Shown here: positions 5,791-12,323 of the stretch, piece after piece
How the letters are laid out: the number at the start of each line of letters is the position of its first letter
How positions within the stretch are numbered: the first letter of the stretch is position 1
Source: JBOGUF01 sp050696075
GTDB lineage: Bacteria > Chloroflexota > Chloroflexia > Thermomicrobiales > UBA6265
Reading direction: 5' to 3'
Length of the DNA stretch: 12,323 nucleotides
NCBI GenBank assembly: GCA_050696075.1
Contig: JBOGUF010000004.1
Coordinates: 1-12,323, forward strand
Made by a program: the position numbers and the translations under genes
Notes under the pieces: generated by a model
Seen by the model: the letters and a program-made list of their open reading frames with translations, nothing else
Databases searched by the model: none
Told to the model about the DNA's origin: nothing

Positions 5791-5818
5791 TTCCGTGGCA
5801 TCCAGCCTGCTGCATAAT
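5791..5818 (+). promoter_or_regulatory. Possible promoter of superoxide dismutase
   Basis: CATAAT (5813-5818) resembles a -10 box and lies about 107 nt before the sodA start, with a poor -35 (TTCCGT, 5791-5796) 16 nt upstream. A small stem, CCGGC/GCCGG (5831-5846), follows in the leader. This is only a weak candidate. Confidence 0.25.
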
Positions 5819-5925
5819 GTCCCTGAGAGTCCGGCGATTCGGCCGGTATCGCAGTGATGGGATCGATGCCACAGGGTGCCCTTTGCGCCTGGCGCATTGA
5901 TCGACATTTGGAGGGAATGCCAACT

Positions 5926-6540
5926 ATGGCCTTCGAGCTTCCACCGCTTCCGTACGCCAGCTCGGCGCTGGAACCGCATATCGACGCGCGGACGATGGAA
6001 ATCCATCACGGCAAGCACCACAACACCTACGTCACCAACCTCAACAACGCGGTTGGCGGCACCGAATTCGAGAGCATGGACGCCGAAGCGTTGATCAAGA
6101 ACCTCGACCGCGTGCCCGAAGACAAGCGGACCGCGGTCCGCAACAACGGCGGCGGCCACGTCAATCACACGATGTTCTGGCAGATCATGGGCCCGAACGG
6201 CGGTGGCGCCCCCACCGGCGAGATCGCCGCCGCGATCGACCGCGACCTCGGCGGCATTGACGCCCTTAAGGACGCGGTCAATAAGGCCGGCGCCGGCCGC
6301 TTCGGCTCCGGCTGGGCCTGGCTGGTGCTGAAGGACGGCAAGCTCTCCGTCACCAGCACGCCGAACCAGGACAACCCCCTCATGGACGGCTCCGGCACGC
6401 CCGTCCTCGGCGTCGATGTCTGGGAGCACGCCTATTACCTGAAGTACCAGAACCGCCGCCCGGACTACCTCAGCGCCTGGTGGAACACGGTCAATTGGGA
6501 CGCCGTGAATCAGCGCTACCTGGCGGCTGGTGGCAAGTAG
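5926..6540 (+). CDS. sodA: Superoxide dismutase, Fe/Mn family (probably Mn)
   Basis: Converts superoxide to oxygen and hydrogen peroxide in the cytoplasm. The 204-residue protein has the full family layout: N-terminal helical hairpin starting MAFELPPLPY and the C-terminal alpha/beta domain. The four metal ligands are present: H27 (in EIHHGKHH), H81 (in GGHVNHTMFW), D164 and H168 (in DVWEHAYYL). Glycine 77 and the Gln in STPNQDNPL (Q148) favour manganese over iron, although cambialistic enzymes exist. The start is at 5926, with GGAGGG 10 nt upstream; an ATG at 5917 is too close to that site. No signal peptide is seen. It appears monocistronic, followed by a hairpin at 6549-6573. Confidence 0.96.
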   Translation: MAFELPPLPYASSALEPHIDARTMEIHHGKHHNTYVTNLNNAVGGTEFESMDAEALIKNLDRVPEDKRTAVRNNGGGHVNHTMFWQIMGPNGGGAPTGEIAAAIDRDLGGIDALKDAVNKAGAGRFGSGWAWLVLKDGKLSVTSTPNQDNPLMDGSGTPVLGVDVWEHAYYLKYQNRRPDYLSAWWNTVNWDAVNQRYLAAGGK

Positions 6541-6548
6541 GGGCAAAC

Positions 6549-6573
6549 CCTCGTCATTCCGGCCGTGACGAGG
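6549..6573 (+). terminator. Hairpin downstream of sodA, repeat-family member
   Basis: CCTCGTCA and TGACGAGG form a perfect 8-bp stem with a 9-nt loop, 8 nt after the sodA stop. No clear T run follows. The core TCATTCC...GAGGAAT resembles a widespread dispersed palindrome of bacterial genomes (compare 10957-10990). It may act as the sodA transcript end. Confidence 0.5.
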
Positions 6574-6639
6574 AATCGTCCCATGTACGTCATGAACGCG
6601 AGATTGCTCTCTGGGACTCCGCGATCGGAATGAAGATTG

Positions 6640-6664
6640 GCGGCGGGGGCGATGTCCCCGCCGC
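6640..6664 (-). terminator. Strong hairpin at the end of the minus-strand gene
   Basis: GCGGCGGGG and CCCCGCCGC form a perfect 9-bp stem with a 7-nt loop, 7 nt downstream of the stop codon of the 6672-7229 gene. On the minus strand it is followed by CAATCTTCATT, moderately T-rich. This fits a terminator for that gene and would also block read-through from sodA. Confidence 0.55.
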
Positions 6665-6671
6665 TCGCGTC

Positions 6672-7229
6672 TCAGCGTTTGCCGCGTCGCCAGCGACGAG
6701 CGGCATCAAACGCTGGCGAGGGTTGAATTGATCGCTCCGGTGGGACATCCGCTTCGTCGACCAGCGGTTGCAGCAATTGGATCAATTCGGCCAGTCGCCG
6801 GGCTGTCCGATCCGCGAGTCGCTCCGAAAGCGTTGTCAAAGGCGTCATCTCGTAGAGGTGGCCCCACGACTGGGTCCAACGTTCCAGTTCGATCTCTGTG
6901 CCAAGTTTGTCTTTGAGCTCGACGATGACGCGATCGAAGAAGGTCAGGTACGCGGCGGTGCTGATCGGCCCGTCCTCGAAGTGCAGCCCGATTTCCGCCG
7001 TGCGTTGATAGCTATTGAGCCAGACTTCATAGTGGACGCGCTCGTTCGCGTAATAGATCTTCAGCAGACTTTGGTTGGACTTGTGTTGAAAGCCAGCGAG
7101 TTCGGACGGTAGGTTACCGCGAAGCCGGTCGATCACTTCCGCAAAAAACTCCTGGCGGGTGAGGCCGCCGCGCGCGGTCCCGGTCGGTGCGGTTTCATCT
7201 GCTGGCGCTTGACTGTTGGTCATGACCAT
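6672..7229 (-). CDS. Uncharacterised protein
   Basis: A 185-residue soluble protein that I cannot assign. After a low-complexity N terminus (about 25 residues of Ala, Thr and Pro) there is an alpha/beta segment, including IYYANERVHYEVWLNSYQR and TAEIGLHFEDGP. That pattern recalls domains that compare cell or peptide surfaces in DUF-type proteins, but I cannot name one with confidence. A helical C-terminal half follows (LSERLADRTARRLAELIQLLQPLVDE), ending in a basic tail (RRWRRGKR). Aromatic and charged residues are well distributed, so it is a real gene. The start is ATG at 7229 or 7223; neither has a strong ribosome binding site. It is convergent with sodA and ends at a strong hairpin (6640-6664). 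TACACT (about 60 nt upstream) could be its -10 box, without a good -35. Confidence 0.65.
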   Translation of the reverse strand: MVMTNSQAPADETAPTGTARGGLTRQEFFAEVIDRLRGNLPSELAGFQHKSNQSLLKIYYANERVHYEVWLNSYQRTAEIGLHFEDGPISTAAYLTFFDRVIVELKDKLGTEIELERWTQSWGHLYEMTPLTTLSERLADRTARRLAELIQLLQPLVDEADVPPERSIQPSPAFDAARRWRRGKR

Positions 7230-7810
7230 TTGATGCCTGCCATTGCGCTCTCACGCCGTGTCCGAGTGTAGCCCAGAGTACGATGGGAACCGACTCCCGT
7301 GCAGGTGAGTGAGCCTAGAATGCGCCTGGAACGGGCATGACGGCCCGTTTGGAGGAAACCACTGGCAGTCCGCTTGCGTTAGACAATATGACGGACTCTT
7401 CTGTCACCGACTCAGCGGAGACGACCCAAAATGAAACCTGGATCACTCCCGCCCTGGTTGCTCGAACGATTGTCCGCGGTCGCCGCGGCAATCATGGGCG
7501 CCCGGCCCCGCCCCACTCCGGTCCTCGTTCCGATTGAGATCCGCCGAACCGTCCCGGTTCGGATTCCGGTGCGCCGGACAACCACGCCATAGCTCCTCCA
7601 TTGACGCTCCATCGGGTGCGACGCACGCCGGCGGCCAAGATGGTCGGCGACGGGTGGAGCGACCCACCAAGTAGCGATGACGCCGCCTGCCGGCGGCGTC
7701 AACGCGTCCGCCACGCGCCGTGTCTTCATTCGTTGTAAACTTCACGAATCGCGGTCGGCCGGCACATTGCGTGCCTGCTCACGTGTTGTGGGGGGAGGCT
7801 TTCAGCAACG
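7230..7810. other. Gene-poor gap with hairpins and one doubtful small frame
   Basis: This 580-bp gap holds no gene that I am sure of. It contains a -10-like TAGAAT (7316-7321, plus strand) with no -35, a hairpin AACGGGC/GCCCGTT (7330-7349) with an ATG in its loop, a hairpin CCGAACCG/CGGTTCGG (7544-7562, 3-nt loop), and a 9-bp hairpin GACGCCGCC/GGCGGCGTC (7679-7700, 4-nt loop). An inverted repeat ATTCGT/ACGAAT (7728-7749) lies before pntA. Minus-strand frames here are Arg-rich and implausible. Confidence 0.5.
7431..7592 (+). CDS. Doubtful small protein, 53 residues
   Basis: A short frame that starts MKPGSLPPWLLERLSAVAAAI and ends in a Pro/Val/Arg/Thr-rich tail (VPVRIPVRRTTTP). GGAG lies 10 nt before the ATG, a somewhat long spacing. 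The amphipathic first half looks protein-like and the tail is basic, but a strong palindrome (7544-7562) falls inside it. A second frame beginning at 7337 overlaps it, and at most one of the two can be real. No family is recognised. Confidence 0.25.
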   Translation: MKPGSLPPWLLERLSAVAAAIMGARPRPTPVLVPIEIRRTVPVRIPVRRTTTP

Positions 7811-9118
7811 ATGGATGGTACGGTCCCAGCCGCCGGCCGGGTCACGCTCGGCGTGCCACGGGAAACGGCGGAAAACGAGCGACGCGTGGCGCTCATACCC
7901 GATGCGGTCAAGCGCTACACCGGCGCCGGACACACGGTACTCGTCGAGTCCGGAGCCGGCATCGGCTCCTTCTTCTCCGACGACGCCTTCAGCGCGGCCG
8001 GCGCCACGATCGTGCCCGATGCCGCCCGCCTCTATGGCCGATCCGATCTCGTGCTCAAGGTCGCCAAACCGACCGGGGCCGAGATCAAGCAGATGCGGCC
8101 CGGCACTGGTCTCGTCGCCTTTCTCTCGCCGATGACCAACCCCGAACTCGTCGAGCAGCTCCTCGAACGGCAGATCACCAGCTTTAGCATGGACGCCATC
8201 CCGCGCACAACGCGAGCGCAGTCGATGGACGCCTTGTCGTCGCAGGCGACGATCGCGGGTTATAAGGCGGTGCTCCTGGCCGCGGATCATCTGGCCAAAT
8301 TCTTCCCGCTGCTGATGACCGCCGCCGGCACGATTCCGCCGGCCAAGGTGCTGATCATCGGCGCGGGCGTCGCCGGTCTCCAGGCGATCGCTACCGCCCG
8401 CCGCCTGGGCGCGGTGGTCGAAGCCTACGACGCGCGCTCAGTGGTCAAGGAGCAGATCGAGAGTTTGGGCGCCAAGTACGTCGAAATCGAGACCGGCGTC
8501 GACCTGGCCGGAACGGGCGGCTACGCCAAGGAGGCGGGCGAGGAGGTGCTGCGCAAGCAGCAAGCGGCCCTCGCGGAACGCGCTGCCAAGTCGGACGTAA
8601 TCGTCACCACGGCGGCCGTGCCGGGTCGTCCCGCTCCCCGCTTGATCACCGAAGAAGCGGTCAAGCAGATGCCGCCCGGCTCGGTCATCGTCGACCTCGC
8701 GGCCGAAACCGGTGGCAACTGCGCCTTGACGGTGAGCGGCGAGGTGGTCGATCGCAACGGCGTCACGATCATCGGCCTCACCAACCTACCGAGCCTGCTG
8801 CCGGTTCACGCCAGTCAGATGTACGCCAAGAATCTGCAGAACCTACTGGCGCTGCTGATTGACAAGGACGGCACGCTCACCCTCAATATGGACGACGATA
8901 TCGTCGCCGGGACGGTGATTACCGACAACGGCGACCTGATCCACGAGGGCACGCGGGCGCGGATGATGCCGGACCAAGCGCCAAGCGCGTCGCCGTCCGC
9001 TCCCGCGCCCGCGGCGACCAGCGCCCCGCCCGTCGCCGCTTCTCAACCGGCGCCGGCAGCCGGGACTTCGCCCGCCGTCGACGAGGCGAGACCTGAATCG
9101 AGCGAGCCGGAGTCTTAA
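7811..9118 (+). CDS. pntA: NAD(P) transhydrogenase subunit alpha, domain I
   Basis: This is the NAD(H)-binding component (dI) of the proton-translocating transhydrogenase, which makes NADPH from NADH using the proton gradient. The 435-residue protein begins with the alanine dehydrogenase/PNT N-terminal fold (VTLGVPRETAENERRVALIPDAVKRY) and has the dinucleotide-binding GAGVAGLQA, with VVEAYDAR after it. It also has the mobile-loop and active-site region GTGGYAKEAGEE and the ending LTLNMDDDIVAGTVITDNG. The last roughly 45 residues are a Pro/Ala/Ser-rich low-complexity tail instead of the membrane helices found in E. coli PntA. These helices are in the next gene, so this is the three-subunit form. 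A Shine-Dalgarno-like GGGAGG lies about 12 nt before the ATG. It is first in the operon; the product is cytoplasmic and peripheral to the membrane. Confidence 0.93.
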   Translation: MDGTVPAAGRVTLGVPRETAENERRVALIPDAVKRYTGAGHTVLVESGAGIGSFFSDDAFSAAGATIVPDAARLYGRSDLVLKVAKPTGAEIKQMRPGTGLVAFLSPMTNPELVEQLLERQITSFSMDAIPRTTRAQSMDALSSQATIAGYKAVLLAADHLAKFFPLLMTAAGTIPPAKVLIIGAGVAGLQAIATARRLGAVVEAYDARSVVKEQIESLGAKYVEIETGVDLAGTGGYAKEAGEEVLRKQQAALAERAAKSDVIVTTAAVPGRPAPRLITEEAVKQMPPGSVIVDLAAETGGNCALTVSGEVVDRNGVTIIGLTNLPSLLPVHASQMYAKNLQNLLALLIDKDGTLTLNMDDDIVAGTVITDNGDLIHEGTRARMMPDQAPSASPSAPAPAATSAPPVAASQPAPAAGTSPAVDEARPESSEPES

Positions 9119-9200
9119 CCGATCAAAACCAGACGATTTGCCGCGAATTGATCGTTCAGCGTCAAGCGGTTGCGGCCGCCTGCACCACGGGGAGAGGATC

Positions 9201-9233
9201 GTGAACGCGAAACAGGTCGGGAGGCAGGGCTGA
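9201..9233 (+). CDS. Possible 10-codon upstream mini-frame before pntA2
   Basis: A GTG at 9201 with GGGGAGAGG just upstream opens a frame of ten codons (VNAKQVGRQG) ending in TGA at 9231-9233. That stop overlaps the ATG of the next gene (TGATG). It could serve translational coupling into pntA2. It may equally be chance, since the true pntA2 ribosome binding site GGGAGG (9219-9224) lies inside it. Confidence 0.2.
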   Translation: MNAKQVGRQG

Positions 9234-9544
9234 TGGACTCAGACGTCATGGTGGGGGCATATATCTTCCTGCTCGCCATCTTCCTCGGCGTCGAGCTGAT
9301 CGGCCGCGTGCCGTCGACGCTCCACACACCCTTGATGTCGGGTACGAACGCCATCCACGGCATCGTCGTCCTCGGCGCCATGGTCATCCTGGGCCAGGCC
9401 GACTCGTGGTGGCTCCAAATCATCGGGTTTCTCGCGGTCGTGCTCGGCGCCGCCAACGTCTTCGGCGGATTCGTCGTCACCGATCGCATGTTGCGGATGT
9501 TCAAGCAGCGCCGGCCGGCAGCGGGGGCGGAGCAGAAGAGATGA
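9233..9544 (+). CDS. pntA2: NAD(P) transhydrogenase membrane subunit alpha-2
   Basis: A 103-residue integral membrane protein with three predicted helices (about residues 5-24, 39-56 and 61-84). It corresponds to the C-terminal membrane part of E. coli PntA. Family signatures include SGTNAIHGIVVLGA and GGFVVTDRMLRMFK. With PntB it forms the proton channel (dII). The start at 9233 is supported by GGGAGG with 8-nt spacing; a longer frame from 9170 adds a charged, non-conserved tail. It lies 114 nt after pntA, an unusually large gap for this operon, and overlaps pntB by 4 nt (ATGA at 9541-9544), so the two membrane subunits are translationally coupled. Confidence 0.92.
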   Translation: MDSDVMVGAYIFLLAIFLGVELIGRVPSTLHTPLMSGTNAIHGIVVLGAMVILGQADSWWLQIIGFLAVVLGAANVFGGFVVTDRMLRMFKQRRPAAGAEQKR

Positions 9545-10941
9545 TCGAGAACGGGCGCGACGCCATCGTCGATATCAGTTATTTCGCCGCCGCGATCTGC
9601 TTCATCGTCGGCCTCAAGTTCCTAAGCCAGCCGGCGCGAGCACGGCAAGGGAACTGGCTCGCGGCCGTGGGCATGGGCGTGGCGATCCTCGCCACGTTCA
9701 TCAGCCGCGAGCTGTCGGAAAACTATGTGCTGATCACGGTCGGCCTCCTCGTCGGCGCGGCGGTCTCGAGTTACGGGGCGCAGCGGGTCCAGATGACCTC
9801 CATGCCCCAAATGGTCGCCATCTTCAACGGCATGGGCGGCGCGACCGCCGCATTGGTTTCAATCGGCGAGTTTACCCATAAAGACGTGGGACGCGGGGAG
9901 GCGACGACGATCGTCCTCGGCGCCCTGATCGGTTCCATCTCCTTCACCGGCAGCATCATCGCCTTCCTGAAGCTGCAGGAACTAATCGCCGGCCGGCCGA
10001 TTACCTTCCCCAATCAGAAGCTCTACAACGCGGCGCTCTTTGCCGCCGCGGTCGTCCTCTGCGTCCTGGCCGTCGCCCTTGGTGACGGCACCCTTGCCAA
10101 GACCTTGGTCTGGCTCCTGTTCGCCGTGGCGATGGTGCTGGGCGCGGCCTTGGTGCTCCCCATCGGCGGCGCCGACATGCCGGTCGTGATCGCGATCCTC
10201 AACTCACTGACCGGGTTGGCCGCGGCGCTGACTGGTCTTGCCCTCGATAATCAGGCGCTGGTGATCGCGGGCGCCCTCGTTGGCGCGTCCGGTTCGTACC
10301 TGACGATGTTGATGGGCAAAGCGATGAACCGGTCGGTCGCCAACGTCCTCTTCGGCGCCTTCGGCGCCGCCCCCGCGGCCGGACCTGCCGGCGTCGCGGG
10401 CGAAGCACTGCCGGTTCGCGAAACCTCGGCCGAGGACGCGGCCGTCCAACTCGCCTACGCCGACCGGGTCATCATCGTGCCCGGCTACGGGTTGGCGGTG
10501 GCGCAAGCGCAGCACGCGGTCCGCGAGCTGGCCGACATCCTGACCGAGCGCGGCGTCGACGTGCGCTACGCCATCCACCCGGTTGCCGGACGTATGCCGG
10601 GCCACATGAACGTCCTGCTCGCCGAGGCGAACGTCTCCTACGATGACCTCTACGAGATGGAGCAGATCAACGGCGACTTCTCCAACACTGACGTCTCTCT
10701 CGTGATCGGCGCCAACGACGTGACGAACCCGGCGGCCCGCAACGACACGAGCAGCCCGATCTACGGCATGCCGATTCTGAACGTCGACCAGTCGCGTAGC
10801 ATCATTGTGCTCAAACGGAGTATGAAGGCCGGATTCGCGGGCATCGAGAACCAGCTCTTCCACGACCCGAAGACGTCGATGCTCTTCGGCGATGCGAAGG
10901 ACTCGATGACCCAACTCGTTGCCGCCGTCAAGGTCGCGTAG
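9541..10941 (+). CDS. pntB: NAD(P) transhydrogenase subunit beta
   Basis: A 466-residue subunit with a membrane half and an NADP(H)-binding domain (dIII). The first about 265 residues carry some nine hydrophobic helices with conserved MPQMVAIFNGMGG, LGALIGSISFTGSIIAF and GGADMPVVIAILNSLTG. The C-terminal domain has VIIVPGYGLAVAQAQHAV, YAIHPVAGRMPGHMNVLLAE, VIGANDVTNPAA and LKRSMKAGFAGIENQLF, all typical of NADP binding by PntB. The ATG at 9541 overlaps the pntA2 stop and has GGAG 8 nt upstream. Together the three subunits supply NADPH for biosynthesis and antioxidant systems. The length is normal and no key motif is missing. A strong hairpin follows at 10957-10990. Confidence 0.96.
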   Translation: MIENGRDAIVDISYFAAAICFIVGLKFLSQPARARQGNWLAAVGMGVAILATFISRELSENYVLITVGLLVGAAVSSYGAQRVQMTSMPQMVAIFNGMGGATAALVSIGEFTHKDVGRGEATTIVLGALIGSISFTGSIIAFLKLQELIAGRPITFPNQKLYNAALFAAAVVLCVLAVALGDGTLAKTLVWLLFAVAMVLGAALVLPIGGADMPVVIAILNSLTGLAAALTGLALDNQALVIAGALVGASGSYLTMLMGKAMNRSVANVLFGAFGAAPAAGPAGVAGEALPVRETSAEDAAVQLAYADRVIIVPGYGLAVAQAQHAVRELADILTERGVDVRYAIHPVAGRMPGHMNVLLAEANVSYDDLYEMEQINGDFSNTDVSLVIGANDVTNPAARNDTSSPIYGMPILNVDQSRSIIVLKRSMKAGFAGIENQLFHDPKTSMLFGDAKDSMTQLVAAVKVA

Positions 10942-10956
10942 GGACGAGTGACAACG

Positions 10957-10990
10957 CCCCGTCATTCCTCGTGACCTTGGAATGACGGGG
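10957..10990 (+). terminator. 12-bp perfect hairpin after pntB
   Basis: CCCCGTCATTCC and GGAATGACGGGG form a perfect 12-bp stem with a 10-nt loop, 15 nt after the pntB stop. No T run follows. It shares the GTCATTCC core with the hairpin at 6549-6573, so it is probably a member of a dispersed palindromic repeat family that also ends transcription. Confidence 0.6.
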
Positions 10991-11036
10991 GCAGCGGCCC
11001 GGCGTGGTACCGTTCCCTGGGAAGGGAGGAGCGCGT

Positions 11037-11492
11037 ATGATCGAAGGGCAAGAGAGCCAAGCCACCGCCGAGGGCAAGGTCGAGTCACTAGAAAAGATCG
11101 ATACGAGTTGGAACGCGCTGTTGGACGTGCTGAACGGCATCCCCGCGGACCGTCTCAACGATCCGGTCTGCGGCGAGTGGTCAGTGAAGGACCTCGTCGC
11201 CCACATCGCCTTCTGGGACGGTCAGGCTGAGATCGAAGCCCAGCGCGACGCCCTTGGCGAGTCCTCGCCAGAAACCGACTGGCAGGCGATGAACGAGCGC
11301 GAAGCCGCCGCCAGCAAGGATCGTCCCTACGACGAGGTTTGGCGGGAGCTCAACGATACCCATGAGCGCATGCGCTCGGTCTTTCGCCAACTGCCGGCGC
11401 TCGACGTGAAGTCGGTTGGAGGGGATACGTTCGACCACTACGACGAGCACCGGGCCGAGATCGCATCCTGGCGGGAGCGCAACGGCATCTAG
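11037..11492 (+). CDS. DinB/DfsB-like four-helix-bundle protein
   Basis: A 151-residue protein of the DinB superfamily, four-helix-bundle proteins that often bind a divalent metal through three histidines and include thiol-dependent S-transferases and stress proteins. The typical start of the fold is visible: WNALLDVLNGIPADRL, then GEWSVKDLVAHIAFWD. The expected metal triad is present as H56, H134 and H138 (the last two in DHYDEHRAEI). The ClbS/DfsB-like branch is the nearest match by pattern. The ATG at 11037 has GGAGG 7 nt upstream; an upstream start at 11004 has none. It is preceded by the pntB hairpin and followed by the repeat block, so it is monocistronic. The substrate is unknown. Confidence 0.8.
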   Translation: MIEGQESQATAEGKVESLEKIDTSWNALLDVLNGIPADRLNDPVCGEWSVKDLVAHIAFWDGQAEIEAQRDALGESSPETDWQAMNEREAAASKDRPYDEVWRELNDTHERMRSVFRQLPALDVKSVGGDTFDHYDEHRAEIASWRERNGI

Positions 11493-11510
11493 TAGTCTGT
11501 CACGGCCAAG

Positions 11511-11611
11511 CCGTCATGCTGACCAACGGGAAGCATCCCCCGGCGAAGCCGCATCACTGTATGCCGGCGGTGCGCTGCGCGCGGGGATGCTTCGATACCT
11601 CAGCATGACGG
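11511..11611. repeat. About 100-bp palindromic element
   Basis: CCGTCATGCTGA (11511-11522) and TCAGCATGACGG (11600-11611) are perfect 12-bp inverted ends. Inside them AAGCATCCCC (11531-11540) pairs with GGGGATGCTT (11583-11592). The whole can fold as one interrupted hairpin. It has no coding capacity and resembles a MITE or REP-type dispersed element. Confidence 0.7.
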
Positions 11612-11681
11612 GGCGGGGAGCGCTGCGCGCGGGGATGCCCTTCGGTGCCTCAGGGCGTGCTTCGATACCTCAGCACGACGG
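11612..11681. repeat. Partial copies of the palindromic element
   Basis: A 19-nt stretch, GCGCTGCGCGCGGGGATGC, at 11572-11590 recurs at 11620-11638. An 18-nt stretch, TGCTTCGATACCTCAGCA, at 11588-11605 recurs at 11658-11675. The copies look like a decayed or partially duplicated right half of the neighbouring element. Confidence 0.7.
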
Positions 11682-11744
11682 CGGCAACCGCGCCATATCT
11701 CCTTGACGGACTACTAGGCTCCCGAGAAGGAACACGGCACGCCA

Positions 11745-12323
11745 ATGCGCCTGACTCGCCGCCGTCGCCGCCTGCTCGTCGTGTGGCTCCTCGTCGCTGC
11801 CGCGATCCTGGGTTGGGCCTATGCGTTTGGCGCGCTGCCTTCCGTGCCGGAGACGGAGCCGGCACCGGCGCCGACGCTGGCTGCCGGCGATGGGAGCGTC
11901 GCCCTCTTCGTCGAGCCAGAGGACGGGCGCGAGCCGATTCTGTCTGAGATCCAGGTCGCCACGCGCACGATCGACCTCGAGGTCTACATCCTCACCGACG
12001 ACGAAATCATCGCCGCCCTCGAAGGCGCGGCAGCGCGTGGCGTCAGAGTGCGCGTCATGCTCGAACAGCACCCGTTCGGCGGTGGCGGCGATGAATCGGC
12101 GGTCGTCGCTCAACTGGAGGACGCCGGGATCGAGGTCCAATGGGCTCCGAGCGAGTTTTCGTTCGTCCACATCAAGACGATGATCGTCGACAACCGAACG
12201 GCGCTCATCATGAACCTGAATCTCTCCGCCAACGCATTCCGAGCGAATCGCGACTTCGGCGTCGTCTCCACCGATCCTGCTCATGTCGCCCAGGCCGCCG
12301 GGATCTTCGAAGCGGATTGGTCC
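11745..12323 (+). CDS. Phospholipase D-like protein, 5' part, cut by window end
   Basis: The frame is open for 193 codons to the window edge. The N terminus is RLTRRRRRLLVVWLLVAAAILGWAYAF: basic, then one hydrophobic helix (about 10-28), so the protein is exported or anchored by a signal anchor. A Pro/Ala/Glu linker follows (about 32-48). The PLD-type fold follows with DGREPILSEIQVATRTIDLEVYILTDDEIIAAL, typical of the strand before the first HKD motif. The motif itself is H142, K144, D149 (HIKTMIVD), followed by MNLN where the family usually has GSxN. The second HKD motif must lie beyond the window. Such proteins include cardiolipin synthase-like transferases and secreted nucleases or phospholipases; which applies here is open. 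AAGGAA about 12 nt upstream is a weak ribosome binding site. Confidence 0.8.
   Translation, partial: MRLTRRRRRLLVVWLLVAAAILGWAYAFGALPSVPETEPAPAPTLAAGDGSVALFVEPEDGREPILSEIQVATRTIDLEVYILTDDEIIAALEGAAARGVRVRVMLEQHPFGGGGDESAVVAQLEDAGIEVQWAPSEFSFVHIKTMIVDNRTALIMNLNLSANAFRANRDFGVVSTDPAHVAQAAGIFEADWS

Noticed and set aside
7541..7580. tRNA T-arm suggested by CCGGTTCGGATTCCGG
   Set aside because: The 5-bp stem cannot be formed with a 7-nt loop, and no matching acceptor or anticodon arm exists; the CCGAACCG/CGGTTCGG palindrome explains it.
7412..7745. Two overlapping minus-strand frames before pntA
   Set aside because: Arg/Gly-rich, no ribosome binding site, overlapping each other and strong palindromes; judged non-coding.
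841..11492. Selenoprotein with an in-frame TGA
   Set aside because: The recognised genes have normal family length and end at conserved C termini; no TGA read-through would add a known domain.

Overview
The window is about 12.3 kb of GC-rich bacterial chromosome with mostly housekeeping genes and short intergenic gaps. A split three-gene proton-translocating transhydrogenase, a SelB elongation factor and dispersed palindromic repeats containing GTCATTCC or GTCATGCTGA would fit a Chloroflexota (Thermomicrobia-like) genome. That assignment is an inference from style, not from a marker gene, and could be wrong.

Layout. Positions 40-105 (minus) hold a 21-residue membrane micropeptide. It is preceded by a gene-free stretch (106-840) that starts at a convincing minus-strand promoter (760-788) and contains many short hairpins, two of them GNRA-capped on the minus strand. 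It may be a structured RNA or an exceptionally long 5' leader. From 5043 down to 841, on the minus strand, lie: a promoter, a previously unlisted 44-residue aromatic-rich leader peptide (4873-5007), an intrinsic terminator (4813-4838), DAHP synthase (3689-4738), SelB (1644-3599) and a PIG-L/LmbE deacetylase (841-1647). Divergent from the leader promoter is an unknown helical protein (5118-5756), followed by Fe/Mn superoxide dismutase (5926-6540). A convergent unknown gene lies at 6672-7229 (minus). A gene-poor gap (7230-7810) precedes the transhydrogenase operon pntA1-pntA2-pntB (7811-10941). Then come a DinB-fold protein (11037-11492), a block of palindromic repeats (11511-11681) and the 5' part of a phospholipase D-like exported or anchored protein that runs off the window (11745 onward).

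Main discovery. The region upstream of the DAHP synthase gene has the parts of ribosome-mediated transcription attenuation. These are a TTGACA-17-TAGCCT promoter whose predicted start falls on the leader ATG (leaderless translation), a peptide with the run YSYWFVFTYF (seven aromatic residues in ten), a perfect 14-bp inverted repeat beginning immediately after those codons, and a canonical GC stem plus U6 terminator before the structural gene. The logic fits: DAHP synthase commits carbon to Phe, Tyr and Trp, and the leader contains codons for all three.

How the genes fit together. The aro leader and DAHP synthase form one regulated unit. SelB (selenocysteine insertion) and the deacetylase overlap by 4 nt and are translationally coupled; they may be read from the aro promoter or from their own. 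The transhydrogenase (NADPH supply) and superoxide dismutase are separate redox-related units. Nothing in the window looks like a defence island, prophage or CRISPR locus.
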